DNA of 64,000 nt from Phycomyces blakesleeanus NRRL 1555(-) (taxonomy: Eukaryota > Mucoromycota > Mucoromycetes > Mucorales > Phycomycetaceae). The stretch's first letter is position 1; every line of letters begins with the position of its first letter. Below are positions 33,746 through 46,443 of this stretch, one piece after another. The stretch spans positions 73,062-137,061 of the forward strand of contig NW_017265173.1 of the NCBI RefSeq assembly GCF_001638985.1, written 5' to 3'. Both the position numbers and the translations under genes were made by a program. Under the pieces are notes generated by a model. It made no database searches. It saw nothing but the letters and a program-made list of their open reading frames with translations, and was not told the DNA's origin.

Positions 33746-34125
33746 TTTATGTGTTTTGTTTGATGTGATTTATTGAAAATAAAAAGAGGAACAAGCGTAA
33801 AATATACTTTATTCGCACCGACTTTATAGTAAAAAAAAAGCATTATATTTTATGGTTGTTTAATTAAATTCTTCTAACAAGTTCTTTTCTATATTATTAA
33901 ACATAGAAAGAGACATGACAATTATGATATTATCAATTCATAGTCTTTATTCAAATGTTTTCAAGAATGCCTGTTGTGTGTAAAAGACATATATTTTTCT
34001 ACTATGAGTTTATAAATAGATTATTGCGAGAGTAAATCCAGAAAATAGTAGGAATAAAAAAAAAGGGGTGGTAGAATGAGAATTATGATAGGTCTCTGTA
34101 TGTGAATTTAGCCTTCCGTACCAGA
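33746..34125. other. E2 5' region and short spacer to E3
   Basis: This AT-rich non-coding DNA lies upstream of the E2 transposase start and runs up to the CACTA end of E3. The spacer between the tentative E2 end and E3 is about 50 bp. No other signal was recognised. Confidence 0.45.
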
Positions 34126-34749
34126 CACTACGGCAGAATGAATGGCAGTTGGGCCAAAAGTAGGCCCATAACCGCCATTTTTTTGGTCGAAACCCAATAA
34201 AATCTCCGCCATTTGTTGTAAGATGGTAATGTCATTCATAGCAATTTAAAAAAGTATCATGAAAACACTTTTTTGTTGCTGTACAATATTTTCAATACTG
34301 TAAAAAATGTTTGTAAGTTGTAATGACCACTTTGAGTATTGAAATATATGTTTTATTGAATATCAAAGATGTCAACAATTATTAAGATTAATAATTTTTG
34401 GAATGTGTGAACGAAATGGTAACATAACTGCCATTTTTTATTTTTTAAACTACGTTTTTTTTTTAGATATTCTTTTTATCTTGATGAATTGACAATTTGA
34501 TTTTATTTAAATCGCGTAATGGCATATAGAGCATATAGGAAATGAAGAGAAAAGCATAAGGTGTATAGAGAATAGAAAAAAAACTGGAATATATAAAGAA
34601 GAAAAGAAAGACGGGGCATATAGAGATTAAAAAAAACATAAGAAATAGAGAAAATTAAAAAAAGAATATAAGATACAAGAATGATATAAAAAATATAAAA
34701 GATATAAGGATATAGAGCATATAGAAAAATAAGATAAAAATAAAAAGAA

Positions 34750-37700
34750 TTACAGAATGGAAAGATTGCCTTTAGTAATGCGCATGTTATTGTTAAAGAT
34801 ATAATAGGGCACGATTACATAAAACTGGTTTCCATTTGGTGGGTATTGGACCAGACCAACTTGATGACAAATGTCATTTACACTTATAACTGCATAAGTC
34901 GGTTGCGTTTGGTGGCCTAGTGTATGGGTGCTTTGTGACTGTTGTTTGACAATAGGTACTGATGAGTCATGGCCATCTGCGTCATGTTCCTTCATGACCT
35001 CCACAAAAGCAAGAAAGTGTGGGAAGCCATAGAAATCTACATGCTGAAAGTAGAACTGTACTGTACTGATGAGCCAGCTGTGAACAATTACATTACGGTT
35101 GCTAAAATAAATAAATAAATAGAATGTAAGCAACTTTTGATTGTATATCAAAAAATATTATACTTACTTTCTATAGGGGCAAGTAAACATCACGTAATGG
35201 TTGCCACGACTGGTCTCGTTTTTCTTTCTTCGGTACATGCATGAGGAATATACAGTCAAGTCCATCCACAGACGTGCAGCTACAACAACAACAGAGTCAC
35301 CAAACTTGTGGCCAGTCAAGCCTGTTGTTCTCCAGTAGTATTTCAATAAAGCTTCCTTCACACTAGGGCCGCCTACACCTTCCACCAAATCATCGTTCAA
35401 ATTAACAAACTGATGAAACAGCTCCCACAACTGCGCACCACTAGGATCATTAGGAAGGTCCATGTAGCTCTCTCTTCCATATAGCTTTAGCCAAATGAGG
35501 TTGATTTCATCACAGATGCTGATTGCCATGCTGGTATAATTGTGAATCGCAAATTGCTCAACGAGAAAACTGGCGTTTCGGCCACCCTTTGATTTGGACT
35601 TTATCAATTTCAAGAAGACACCAATTACTCTCTCCATTGAGCGAGTGAAGTAGCATCGCAGGGGGCCCTGCTGCTTGATGATATAGGGTATATGGACCAG
35701 GTAATGTTGCACTGGTCAGAAAACACTACAAGACAGAGTATTATTCTGGACTTGTTGGTATAAAAACGAGTGCCAGTGCTTGAAGTATCTATTATTAATA
35801 TTTAAAAAATGGTAACAATCAGCTATTTGTAATGATAATATATGAGACATATAATAACTTACGACTCCATCTCATCAAGCAATTCTGATGTCAACGTCCA
35901 TTGCAAGGCAAGTGCACAACCTTTCACAAGAGATAATAGAGCTGTTTTGACAGCCCTATTTGGTAAATAAGGCACGACCAAAGTGGGGACAAGATATAAG
36001 AGAAAGTCAAGCCAGTCCACAGCGTGAGTACCATCGATCTTGGCAAATATGTTGTCGAAACTGCCTTGAAATGAGGTGGGTATATATTTTTGTGAGCTGG
36101 TGATACAGTTTCCAATTGTTACAAGGTCTGCTCTTGGTATATGAAAAGGGTATTCGGTGGTATTGAGGGTATTGTCTGGATGGGTATAATAAAATTTGGT
36201 TTCCTTTGTGAGGGTGACGGTAATCAGGTCATACACAAGCTTTCCAATCCCTCTTGCAATTAAATGAAGTTCATCTAATGCAAAAAATGATGATCCAGAG
36301 AAGGTTGAGAGTTGGGTATATATGCTTGGCTGGTATATGTTCTTCGACTATTACAAGCAGTTATTTAGTATGAAAAAAAGATGGCTAATTAAACATTTGT
36401 ATACTTACAGAGTTGCCTACTTTGAAGTCTTCCAAAGGTCTTAACCGGGCGGAAATGTCATCAAAGTACATGCCATTCTGTCTGTTAGTAGGGCATTTGC
36501 CTTTGGTCTCACAAAAACGGCAACCAAATAAGCTTGTATGGGAACCAATGTGGGCCATATCAGCTACAGCTGGAATATTGCCAGAAGCAAGCAGAAGATA
36601 GACCTTGGATCTGCAAAGCTCCACTCCATTGTGCTTGACAACCAAGCCATGTGCCTCAAGATCTTGCAATTCATTGATGATGGATATAAGAAAGGAGTCC
36701 AAATGAGTTGGCTTCTTGGGGCCAGGCAAGATTGCCAGTTGCAAAAGGTATTTGTTGGTATATCTAAGTATTTTATTAGTAATTTTTTTTTAAAAAAATG
36801 TAATAATAATAATAAATAGTAATAAATTAATTAATTACCTGATGGATGGGTCTAGGCTGAATATTATGCAATGGATGATGGTATATGAGTTTTTGCCTTT
36901 CTTTTGATTGACAAACCCATCGGTATAAAGCCCAATGGCAATATCATCGGGATTGGAGAACAGGCCCTGCTGTACCAACTGCTTGTAATTGTCACCATCA
37001 AAAATGTCAGTTAGCTGACCAGCTACAGATTCCCGGTTTGCTCTGTAACAGAGGAGCTCTCTTGTGGCTGGATCTGCCAACATTTGAGAAAGCATATCCC
37101 CAACTGACATAAGTTTCATACTGGCGGCTGGTGTCTGACTTTGATTGGGATCAGTCTTGTATTGCGGTTTGCCGCAGTCAACACAAGATTCCTGGTCGTC
37201 ATTAATGCCATACAATCAACAACCACTAGAGCAGACATCATACTCATGGCTCTTGACACTTGACTTTGACTTGAGCAAAGCATCAACAGTTTCGCCATGA
37301 CTGATCTTAGCCCCAGGTTCTAAAAAAAACGATATCACTACATGTTAGTGATCTGGAATTAAAGTACAAGGTAACAGAAAATATAATATTTTACCCATCA
37401 TTATATTGTCATGGTCTCGGATGACAGTGTTTATAAATTGAACAATGTCTCTATATGCTGCTCTAGCAATTCTATGCTGTAGCATCAATTGAGACAGATG
37501 AATACTCATTAACTCGGCCTTGGTAAAAGTATTTGTACTGATTTGGCTGCTGTTGTAAATGTGAGCTTCACCCTCACTGTCCTCAAAATTACATGCGCAC
37601 TTATATGAAATAGTATTATCAAGCTCCATAGACTCCATAGTATATTTTGTAATACATTATTTAGTAATTGGAAAATAAATAATACAATTACAGCTCTTTT

Positions 37701-37938
37701 CATTACCTGAATTGCTAACAGATTCATCTTCATTACTAGTATCATTTTCGTCATGGTACATGTCAACATCATCCAGAATAGACTGGTCAATTTCAGTCAT
37801 TGTTGCTGAATCTCCTCTGTGAATTCTCTTGTGGTTTTGCAGCTTCTGGTAGTTATCAAAAAACAAGACACATTGATCACATTGGTATTGCTGTGTAGAT
37901 ATTCTATCTCTCTGATGGCTGGCATTGGAAGAAGACAT
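34750..37938 (-). pseudogene. E3 transposase (classical Tnp2-like) with C2H2 finger, multi-exon, broken
   Basis: Exon 1 (37938-37707) starts MSSSNASHQRDR and has a C2H2 zinc finger, YQCDQCVLFFDNYQKLQNHKRIH (residues ~18-40), then an acidic tail. Later exons carry the Tnp2 signature HEYDVCSSGC..LYG...CVDCGKPQY, MLSQMLADPATRELL, a PGPKKPTHLDSFLISIINEL block, SGNIPAVADMAHIGSHTS with FGCRFC, and C-terminal exons down to NLSIL at 34750. A TGA at 37216-37218 falls inside the signature where CR is usual, suggesting CGA to TGA. Exon edges between 34750 and 36840 are approximate. It would be the catalytic protein if intact. Confidence 0.75.
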
Positions 37939-39376
37939 ATTGGTTGGGTTGGTACATATGTAATATATAAAATAAAGCTGCGAAGAGGATTTTGGTGCTA
38001 TTCATTAAATGTAAAAGACATCTTTATATACTCTTTATTTTTTAACCAAAATGCTTGCGGCTCTTTTTCTTTTTCTCTCTCATAGTGATGATATAGCAAT
38101 GATTACAGTAATGTCAATGCTAGGTGAAACACCTGTCAGTAAATAATTCCCGTGGTTGGAAAGATTCTTCTTCATTAATAATTATGATGTAAGTTAAAAT
38201 ACTTCTTGGTTGACAAGGGGGTACCATTAAAAGAGCACCAGTGAAACAGACACGTACTCTTTACTTTTGAGCGATTAGATATTCTTTGGGCTTTATAAAG
38301 AGGTATATATATATTTAGGATAATTAATGACCAAATAATTTATGTTTTTTTTTAAATAAATTATCAATTACTCTCTAATACCAACGGCAAAGAAAAACAG
38401 CCTTCTAATAATTAACAGTTAAAAAAAGTAGTACTGTCTAAACACATTGGTAGAAAAGACATATTTATATTATCTGTGTTGTACTAATAGTATTTTTGAG
38501 ATAGTGAATATATATTTAGCTAATAGCATTATTTTCTTGTTTATGTATAAAACTTAAAGAAATAGATATAGATAATGAGGGCTATAGTCTGATACTCTTT
38601 TACTGACATCATCAAGATAAGCACTACTGATTGAAAGGGGTGTTAATTGAAAGTGCCGATGTGAGTTAAAGCACACCTTTTTCAAAAATGTACGGTTTCA
38701 GTCAAAAATGCCCCTTGGTAAATAATAGTAATGACAGTTAAAATTATTTTTACCTTTGATGACAGCATCAATCAAAACGCATTTTAGTCGCTAATGATAA
38801 TAAGTATGATATGAACTTGAGTATCATAACATTTACTTTAATGTTGATAAAAAGGGGCTAATTAACTATATGATGTTCAGATGTTATATAGCTACTGTAG
38901 AGTATATTTAAAGTTATAATTTTAACTGGTACAGGGTTTTGTCATCGAGAACTTTAACCAAATTTCACGCTATATCTGCAATATGTATAGAGTTATATTA
39001 TTATATCATATACTTTAAAACGTTTAATATGTAGATGGTGCAAAGTATAAACATTTATACATATAATATTGATTTAAAGTCTAATTCATTTTATCTTTAT
39101 ATTTCTTACAGTTTTGTTGTGTCAACACAAAAAGACTGTATCATGTTCACATGAGCTACTGCAGACAGGTGCAGACAGGTGCATACAAGTGCATAAGCAT
39201 CCCTTCTTTTATATGTTTTGTTTATACATCTGTCTGTATCTTTTTCATATAAATAGCTATCAATTGCTTGTAATAAATCGTTGCCTTTCTCAAACTCAAA
39301 TCGCTCTTATTCTACTTGTCTAAACTATCATCTTTTCTTTTCAACTCACTGCTTATAGCTAAAAAAAAACTTAAAC
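37939..39376. other. E3 divergent intergenic region
   Basis: This 1.4-kb AT-rich spacer separates the divergent transposase and second gene and is likely to contain both promoters. A tandem GTGCAGACAG/GTGCA repeat lies at about 39160-39192 just upstream of the plus-strand gene. No ORF of note. Confidence 0.5.
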
Positions 39377-40407
39377 ATGTCCGATATTAACACAACTCTC
39401 CTCAACTCAATTCAAAAGATTGAGGTTGATCTTGCTGAAATCAAGCAAGCATTGCGCGAGCTTCAAAGGCAATTCAGCAATCAATTTGCGCCAGCAGTCA
39501 GTGCGGAAGATCTAACTACAATGCAACAAAGCATTATTGAGCAGAGTTGTAAGTCATATATATTCTGTGCTTAGATGTTTATTTACTTTATTAATATTGT
39601 CATACATTTTTTGTAGCTCTTGAGCGCATTGCCGAGTCTGTGAAAAGAGCCTAGCTCACAGAGTACCCTGATCAGCTCGGTAAGTGAGTAATCAATACTG
39701 GCGGCGAGTTCAAAGGAAAAAACGAAGCACAAAAATACAATCTGTTGCTTCAGATTCTTCACGAGCAGGACTGGAAGGCGCACTGCAAAGAAGTTCCACA
39801 AGGGCAGCCTTTGCCCCCATTAGTCCCTCTTTCAGACCATGATTTGACAGTAAAAAGACTGCATCTCAAAACATTAGGCCGTACGGTAAAGCATGATATC
39901 ATTGACAAAGACTATCCTGCGGCCTCAAAAGAATGGAAGAATATCCCAGAGAAAAGCAGGGAATACTATATGATGCATTTGAAGAGGTTGGCGAAGAATG
40001 GTGGATTGCACATCCACCAATGTAAAAGAATGTGGTGTGCAAGAAGCCTTCTTCGGGAAAGCTTCAAGAGCGACAACCAGATGCACAAGAGAAGAATGGC
40101 AGAGAAGAACAAAGTAAGTTTATCAATTAACAAATCTATATATTGTAAACTTTAATTAACATCGTTTCCTTTTATTATGCTATAGACACAGCAAGACATA
40201 AGTGATTCTTCACTTTCTTCTCCTGATATGTCAGAAGCTGGTGATGTTGAGTCACCCATAATGGCAGATGTGCTGTAAGTTACCATTGTTGCTTTTTCTC
40301 ATGCGCTGTTAATACAAAACTAATATAAACTTCTTACTCTTTTATGTAGGTCTCCTCTACCCACAGCAAGTGTCGAGCCTGCTTGTAAGAGAAGCCGAAG
40401 ATCGTAG
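39377..40407 (+). pseudogene. E3 second gene (coiled-coil protein, unknown function), two stops
   Basis: It starts MSDINTTLLNSIQKIEVDL at 39377, with heptads typical of a coiled coil (IQKIEVDLAEIKQALRELQRQF). Exon 1 ends near 39549 (GTAAGT) and exon 2 begins near 39617. In-frame TAG at 39652-39654 (KRA-stop-LTEYPDQLG) and TGA at 39685-39687 (GK-stop-VINTGG, probably TGG to TGA) break it; the latter lies beside a GTAAGT, so an intron there is an alternative. A basic C-terminal part (KRMWCARSLLRESF, HKRRMAEKNK) and two small exons end in CKRSRRS. It may be a DNA-binding accessory protein, by inference from position and charge. Confidence 0.6.
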
Positions 40408-41596
40408 TTTGTCTGCTGTGATTGGCTGAGTTTGATTTTTTTAGTCTGTCTTTAGTGTATTTTTTTTCTTATCTTGTCATTTTTCTTTTCATGTTTTTTA
40501 TTCCTTTTTTCTTTCATATAAAAAATTTATCGACCTCTTTCATATGATTGCTAATATTGTGATTACAAGAATTTGAAGCTAATGTACAGCATCTACAATT
40601 CCGCTATATTCAAATATAAATAGTATATAGCCTTTTTTTTGAGAAAAAAATTAATAGTAATATTTTTGTACTGATATATTATACTTGGGAGTCGTTCTAT
40701 TATATGTAAGTATATTGAGTAGAATAAACACGTTGAGCTTTCTAACAAGATGCTCATTCCGGTTGTATGAATCAGATTTGAATTAGCTTCATGTTATATG
40801 ACTTGAATCTTTGCTCAAGTTTTTCTTCTTCTATGATAACGACTTTCTATAGTGCTTATGTTTTATTGCTTTTCTTATATATAGATCTTAAATATTAATA
40901 CATTCTTTAATATATATATATATTCTTAGAGTAAATGCTTATTTTACTGAACAAGTAAGCATATTATATAAAGGTAAGCATTATAATAATATTACATCTA
41001 TTTATTTATTTTAAGTTTTTTCTCTAATATTAGTATATTTGTAGAAATTGGTAAAAAATAATAAGTGCTATCTAAGATATATTAGAATACCCAAAGTATA
41101 TGAAATACAATTTGAATAGTAGTGTTTTACTGCATACGTTTTGCAGTAGCTAAACAGAACCATTTTTTATTGCGAGTGGCCAATGGAATTGTTTTTTCAT
41201 TATTACTATTATTATTATCATTTTCATTTAATAAAACATGCATTGAAATAAAGATTCAATTCAATTAAACCCGATTCAATATTGTATAATAAAAAACAGA
41301 CCATTCTGTTAAAGCTGCAAAGGAAAAACAAGAGGTTGTGCTAGAATTGAAAGCAATAGAACAAAAGAAAGAATGTAATAGAGGAAAGGAAGGATGCTTG
41401 ATTTTTTTTGAAAAATAGTAACAATCCTGTTTTGGCTTTTTACATAATAAATAACTGCTATTTTTTACTATGTAAAAAATGGTAACAGTGCCTGTTTTGG
41501 CCTTATACAGAGTCATAACTGCCATTTTTTATTAAGTAAAAAATGGCAGTTATGTTACCAAAGTGGTAACATGTTACTATTTTCTCTGCCGTAGTA
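40408..41596. other. E3 right subterminal region with palindromes
   Basis: This is a non-coding 1.2 kb. A perfect 18-bp inverted repeat (arms 41514-41531 and 41537-41554, CATAACTGCCATTTTTTA and its complement) flanks a 5-nt loop. Related copies (ACTGCTATTTTTTAC...GTAAAAAATGG) lie at 41453-41482 and the motif recurs at the left end near 34427. These are good candidates for transposase-binding sites. Confidence 0.65.
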
Positions 41597-41752
41597 AGAC
41601 TGATATTCTAAAATTCTGTTAGCCAATGAAACCAACTAAAACTACATCTTTGATCTGAACTTCAAAAAACACACTGAGTTGAAAAAAATCACTATTTCTA
41701 CACATGTGTTTACCAACCTGGCCACATTGTTAATCAGAGCGGTTTTTCCAGT

Positions 41753-41933
41753 GTGAGTGAAGTCAAGATCTTTTACCCTAAAAGGCAACCATTACTAGTT
41801 GCTTGTAACTTCCGATTTTGGTCACCGATGTCAACTCTGACATAATAACAAGTCACTAGAACTTGTATCACAAAAATTAAGTACAACAAAATCAAACTAA
41901 AAACATAATATAATATTATCAAAAATATATATT
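41753..41933 (-). repeat. tRNA-Ala 3' flank, inverted copy of 20594-20779
   Basis: This DNA downstream (minus strand) of the second tRNA-Ala matches the flank of the first with scattered substitutions and some indels next to the tRNA. The remaining 41600-41752 between E3 and this repeat contains nothing I recognise. Confidence 0.75.
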
Positions 41934-42006
41934 TGGAGAAGCTGGGCGTCGATCCCAGTGCCTCTCGCATGCTAAGCGAGCGCTCTACCATTTGAGCTAC
42001 ATCCCC
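41934..42006 (-). tRNA. tRNA-Ala (anticodon AGC), second copy
   Basis: This is identical over all 73 nt to the tRNA at 20521-20593, with the same cloverleaf, the G3:U70 pair, anticodon AGC, and A and B boxes. The 5' end of LINE E begins immediately upstream, oriented away, exactly as for LINE A and the first tRNA. Confidence 0.95.
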
Positions 42007-42214
42007 CATCTCTCTTTCACGTAAGCTACTGTTACACAAGACATAACAAAAAAATTGGTTGCATCCATACAAAAGCTTCATCAATCTGTCCTACATCTTG
42101 TTCAAAACGTTACATCCATTGTCAAAAACATTGCATCCATTACCACTGTTGCCTTATCTATCAGCAGAAAAAATTTCAGCCGATTCCGACAACTCTTCAT
42201 TTTTGCGATCTCAA

Positions 42215-43126
42215 ATGTCAACATTGCTGCCATCCTCTGTCATGCAGGGAATGTCACCCGATCTCGCCTCATTTCTGGGGAACATGCAGGCCCAATTCAT
42301 GTCACTACAACAACGTACCAATGAACTTGAATCTCTTGCTGCAACTAATGCTAGATTAACTGCTCAATTAGTTAATGCGGAAAAGCTAATTGCTGATCTC
42401 AGATCTCAATTAGCATCTCAGGGCAATTGCCAAATTACAACAAATGCATCAACATCATCTGCACCAACCACACCCAAGGAGCCTGGCACTGAGGCTTCTA
42501 CATGGGCTACAACTGCTGCTGCTGCTCACAACTCTGTTGTTGTTCCTACTGCTCTTTCTGTTTGCAAGACTCCAAGACCTCCTTCTGTTCGCCAGGTTGC
42601 TGCTTCTGCTAGAATGTTTGCCATTCCCACTGGTCCCAAAGGATATCAATATGTGTATATCCCACGTTCACGTCGTCTCACACATAGAGAAGTGCGCAAC
42701 TCTTTGAAAACACTTGGTGTTGATACTGGCCGCATCTTGGATATCAATTTTCCTGCCAAGGATGTAGTTGGCATCCTAGTTCACAACCAGTATGCTGAGA
42801 AATTCCAGACCACTCTGACCACAGTTGCCATTGAGATCTTAGATGCGTTTGACCCTTTGGATCCCAAAAACATTGCAGATCCCAAATATAAGTCTCTTTC
42901 TGATTCAGAGCTAGAAGAAGTTGCTGCTGAACTTCATTCTGATCGTTGTATGAAGGCTCTCAAGTACCTTCGTCCTCATGTTGCTGTTCCTGTTGGTCAT
43001 TTCTTTTGTGATCAAGGCTGGATCTCTAAGGAAGATATTCCTGTCCATTCTGTTTCTGGTCCTGGTGCTGGTATTCATGATTTCCAATCACCATCTCGTC
43101 GTACCTCTGTTGCAATGTCTGAATGA
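42215..43126 (+). CDS. LINE E ORF1: coiled-coil protein
   Basis: It has the same protein sequence as ORF1 of copy A, 303 residues from MSTLLPSSV. The 5' leader upstream contains repeated GCATCCATTGTCAAAA-like units; in copy D the matching nucleotides are in another frame, which argues that the leader is untranslated. The stop is within ATGA (43123-43126), which also contains the ORF2 start. Confidence 0.8.
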   Translation: MSTLLPSSVMQGMSPDLASFLGNMQAQFMSLQQRTNELESLAATNARLTAQLVNAEKLIADLRSQLASQGNCQITTNASTSSAPTTPKEPGTEASTWATTAAAAHNSVVVPTALSVCKTPRPPSVRQVAASARMFAIPTGPKGYQYVYIPRSRRLTHREVRNSLKTLGVDTGRILDINFPAKDVVGILVHNQYAEKFQTTLTTVAIEILDAFDPLDPKNIADPKYKSLSDSELEEVAAELHSDRCMKALKYLRPHVAVPVGHFFCDQGWISKEDIPVHSVSGPGAGIHDFQSPSRRTSVAMSE

Positions 43127-46100
43127 GTGAAATCTCATTAGGACTTTGGAATGCTAATGGTCTGCAGCCTCGTGCAATTTATGATGTTCTTCAACACTGT
43201 CACTCTCTACATATGCTTTTTATCACTGAAACATGGCTTCTTCCCCCATCTCGTCTCCCCACTTCTTGGTCCCAGATTCATCTTTATGGTTCACCTGTAG
43301 CTGGCAGCTACAGAGGTTCTATGGGTGTTTCTGTTCTTATTTCTCCATCTTGTCCTTATCCTGTCACTCAGATTCCTATGTCATCTAATTATGCTTTAGC
43401 CATCAAGATTGGTTCCCTCAGAATTGTATGCCTGTACTTACCGCCCTCTATGTCCACCCATGATGCTCTTGCAGTTCTCTCATCCATTCCTTTGACCAAT
43501 GACACTATTATCTGCGGCGATTTTAATTCACGTTTGGGTTCACTTACTGGTGACTATGCTACTAACACTCGAGGTCTTGCTCTTTGTCAATGGTTAGAAG
43601 AACGTGCTCTTACTGTTGTCAATGGCCAGCTCTCACCATGCATACCTACATTCATTTCATTCCGCCAAAATGTGGAGATAAGCAGTATCATTGATCTGTT
43701 TATCACTAATATGTCCCTCACCAATGCCACTCTCAACATTCATACCGACCTCTCACTCAACTCTGACCACCGTCTGCTTTCACTTTCATTTACATATGCC
43801 ATCAATCCAACATCACATGCACCACCACCATCTCGCAAAACATGGAACCTCTCACGTCTTCAAGAACCTGATGTTCTCAAACTATATGCCCACACATTTG
43901 TCACTAATTCCACCAACCTCAAATCCACTTTGCAATCGACCTTCGAACACCCTCCTTCCTCACGTCCACCAATTGATGCACTAACTGATGAATTCAACTC
44001 ACTCATTTATAATTCTTTAAGTAGCTCAATTGGCAACCGTCCTCCCCGTCCTTCCCACTGGAAAAAATTCTGGAATCCAGTACTTCAAGCAGCTGCAGAG
44101 CACCGCAATTTCTGCTACAAGAAATGGCGCCGTGCATGTGGTATAGACAGAATTCATTGGTGGGATAAGCATCTCAAAGCGCAGGCAGAATTCCAACATC
44201 AAGTGCAATCATCTAAGCGCCAATCATGGCATGCTTTCTGCAAATCAATGGAACAAGACTTTTCCAAAGCAACATCAAAGATCAAGCTACTCAAACGCCG
44301 ACGGCAGCCTCAGCACATGTTTCAACATAGTGATGGACCAGCAACAGCAGCAACAATTATGTGTGAGCATCTTGCATCTGTATACAGTGGCAGTATCCTC
44401 CCAGATCAGCGTCCTCCTCCTCCTCTTCACAGTACTAGTCTGCCTTTTGCCTCTGCCAACTCGCCATTTGTTTCTTCAGTGGTAGAGGGATGCATGCAAT
44501 TTATGCCTAACCGCAAGGCACCAGGCCCAGATCACATCAGAGCAGAAATGTTGAAAGTAATTCGACCACAAATTGCTCCACTACTCTCACTCTTGTTCAC
44601 CATCTGTTGGCAATGGTCATATGTACCTGTTATTTGGCGTCAGGCTCAAGTTTTTCCCATTTACAAAAAGGGAGATCCATCAATTGCTGCTAACTATCGA
44701 CCTATTTCACTAACTTCTGTTGTGCGGAAACTGATGGAAATGTGTATTTCTCCAGTGCTTCACAAGTTTTCCCCTCCTCTGGATGTTGCTCAGGGTGGTT
44801 TCCGTCCTAGACGTGGTGCCATGGACCAAGCTCTCTGTCTGCATGACCTCATGAAAGCACACTTCCACCGCCATCACCATTATCCTGTTGTTGCATTCTT
44901 AGACATAAAGGCAGCTTATGATACAGTAGACCGACGAGTCATTTGGGATGCTCTTGCTAGACGTCACACACCACCAGCTTTACTTGGACTTCTTGTCAAT
45001 ATGTTTGATAATGTCTCTATATCTGTTCTTCTTGGCAACTTCTCTTCTCATTCTTTTTCTCCCACCACAGGTGTCCTTCAAGGTTCCGTTCTCAGTCCAC
45101 ATTTGTATTCAATCTATATCAACTCCCTGCCACCAATACTCCGCACAGTTGCATCACCACTCACCTCAACACATATTCCATCAACCTCTCCTTCCTCATT
45201 GGATGCTTACAATTCTCTTCTTGCCCCATCAGATGCAAATGACTTTCAACACATTCACTTGCCTACTGCCATTAACAGTCTTCTTTTTGCTGATGATGTT
45301 GCCATCTTTGGCTCTGCCACTGATGTTCAGAGTATGCTTGATCTTGCTGCCCAACACTCCTTCCAGCTTGGCTACCGTTGGAGTCCTTCAAAATGTGCTG
45401 TACTCTATCCTCCTTCACGATCTTTACCACGTTCTACTATCTCTCTGTATGGCGAGTTGCTTCCTGCAGTAAATGAGTTTATATACTTGGGTATACCTTT
45501 CTGTAACAAAGGCATCTTTGGACCGTCTGTTGTCACTCATCGTCGTTCTGGAGCATTGGCTGCTATGGCAACTCTTACTGCTGTTGGTGCATGTAGATCT
45601 GGTTTCAGTTTGCTCTTAAGTTCACGTCTGTTCAAAACCTTTATACGACCAAAATTCGAGTATGGTCTTGCAATCACATGTCTTTTGCAAAAAGATGTTT
45701 TACTTCTAGAGAAAATTCAAGATAAATGCTTGCGAATGATTGTTGGTGGCCATGCAACTTCATCTACTGCAGTCTTGAAACATATCTGCAACCTGCCCAG
45801 TATGGCTTTTCGCGTTGACATTCTCAAAACAAAATTTTGTCTTCAGGCACACACTCTTCCTTCTGGTTGTCTTCTCTCTCTGCTCCATTCTCATCATCTC
45901 TAAGCATCAACACTATCCACTCTTCACACAAACCCTCTTTTTGCCAGCATTCCCCCTGATCTTAATTGCTCCAGCCGCATAAAACTATCCAAGCACTTTG
46001 AGTCTTTTAGACAAGAAAAGTTTGCTCACTTTCGTCTCACCAACACTAAGATTCTCATCCAAGTTTGCCGCCCTCTTCTTGAAGTTGATCCTGTATTGTT

Positions 46101-46443
46101 TCTTCTTGCTACACGCATAGAACGTGGCCGTCTAGTACGTTGGAGAATGGGCTGGTTGCCTGGTAAGCCAAAGGAGTATGCATGTGGCTTTGATCATACT
46201 TCAAGACGCCATCTCCAATTCTGCATCACAATCCCATCTCAGCTGTTCTCTCAACTTCCAGCACCACCCACAGATGAAGACAACATCATTGACTTTGTTA
46301 TATCAGCACTACCAATCTCGTCTACACATCCAAGCCCTCTATATTGGAAAGCTCTTCTTACAATACTATGGCATATTGACATGCTATGCAATCCTAATGG
46401 CAACTACACACATGAAACCGATCATGGTTCTCTCTGGCACTAG
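43123..46443 (+). pseudogene. LINE E ORF2 (endonuclease-reverse transcriptase) with a single stop
   Basis: This matches copy A throughout, with endonuclease motifs ITETWLL, CGDFNSRLG and SDHRLL and the reverse transcriptase FADDVAIFG intact. CAA has become TAA at 45901-45903 (after LLSLLHSHHL), which removes the last ~180 residues including the CACG/YACG...HTSRRHLQFC cluster. Downstream the frame stays open to 46443. The 926-residue product would keep both enzymatic domains but lose the C-terminal zinc-type motif. Confidence 0.9.

Larger units (their letters stand above)
29135..34074 (-). mobile_element. CACTA-like transposon E2 (relative of E1), decayed; ends tentative
   Basis: A transposase (-) and a convergent second gene (+) with the same plan as E1 define this element. 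For the ends, CACTACCACC at 29135-29144 and the inverted GGTGGTAG at 34067-34074 lie at sensible distances from the two start codons. However, the right terminus lacks a proper AGTG and no target duplication could be confirmed. Premature stops in both genes indicate an inactive copy. Confidence 0.4.
34126..41596 (-). mobile_element. CACTA-type DNA transposon E3
   Basis: The element starts CACTACGGCAGA at 34126 and ends TCTGCCGTAGTA at 41596. The ends are inverted repeats over 11 of 12 bases, the last base differing from a perfect CACTA terminus. AGA at 34123-34125 and AGA at 41597-41599 form a 3-bp target duplication. Both subterminal regions carry copies of AACTGCCATTTTTT-like motifs in both orientations. 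It encodes a Tnp2-type transposase (-) and a divergent second gene (+), both with stops. It is not closely related to E1, E2 or E4. Confidence 0.85.

Noticed and set aside
38300..39110. Possible small RNA gene or promoter array in the E3 spacer
   Set aside because: Only A/T-rich sequence without tRNA boxes, stable GC stems or repeats that I could support.
42059..42214. N-terminal extension of LINE ORF1 (MHPYKSFINLSY...)
   Set aside because: The same nucleotides in copies C and D are read in another frame relative to the conserved ORF1, so this is leader sequence.
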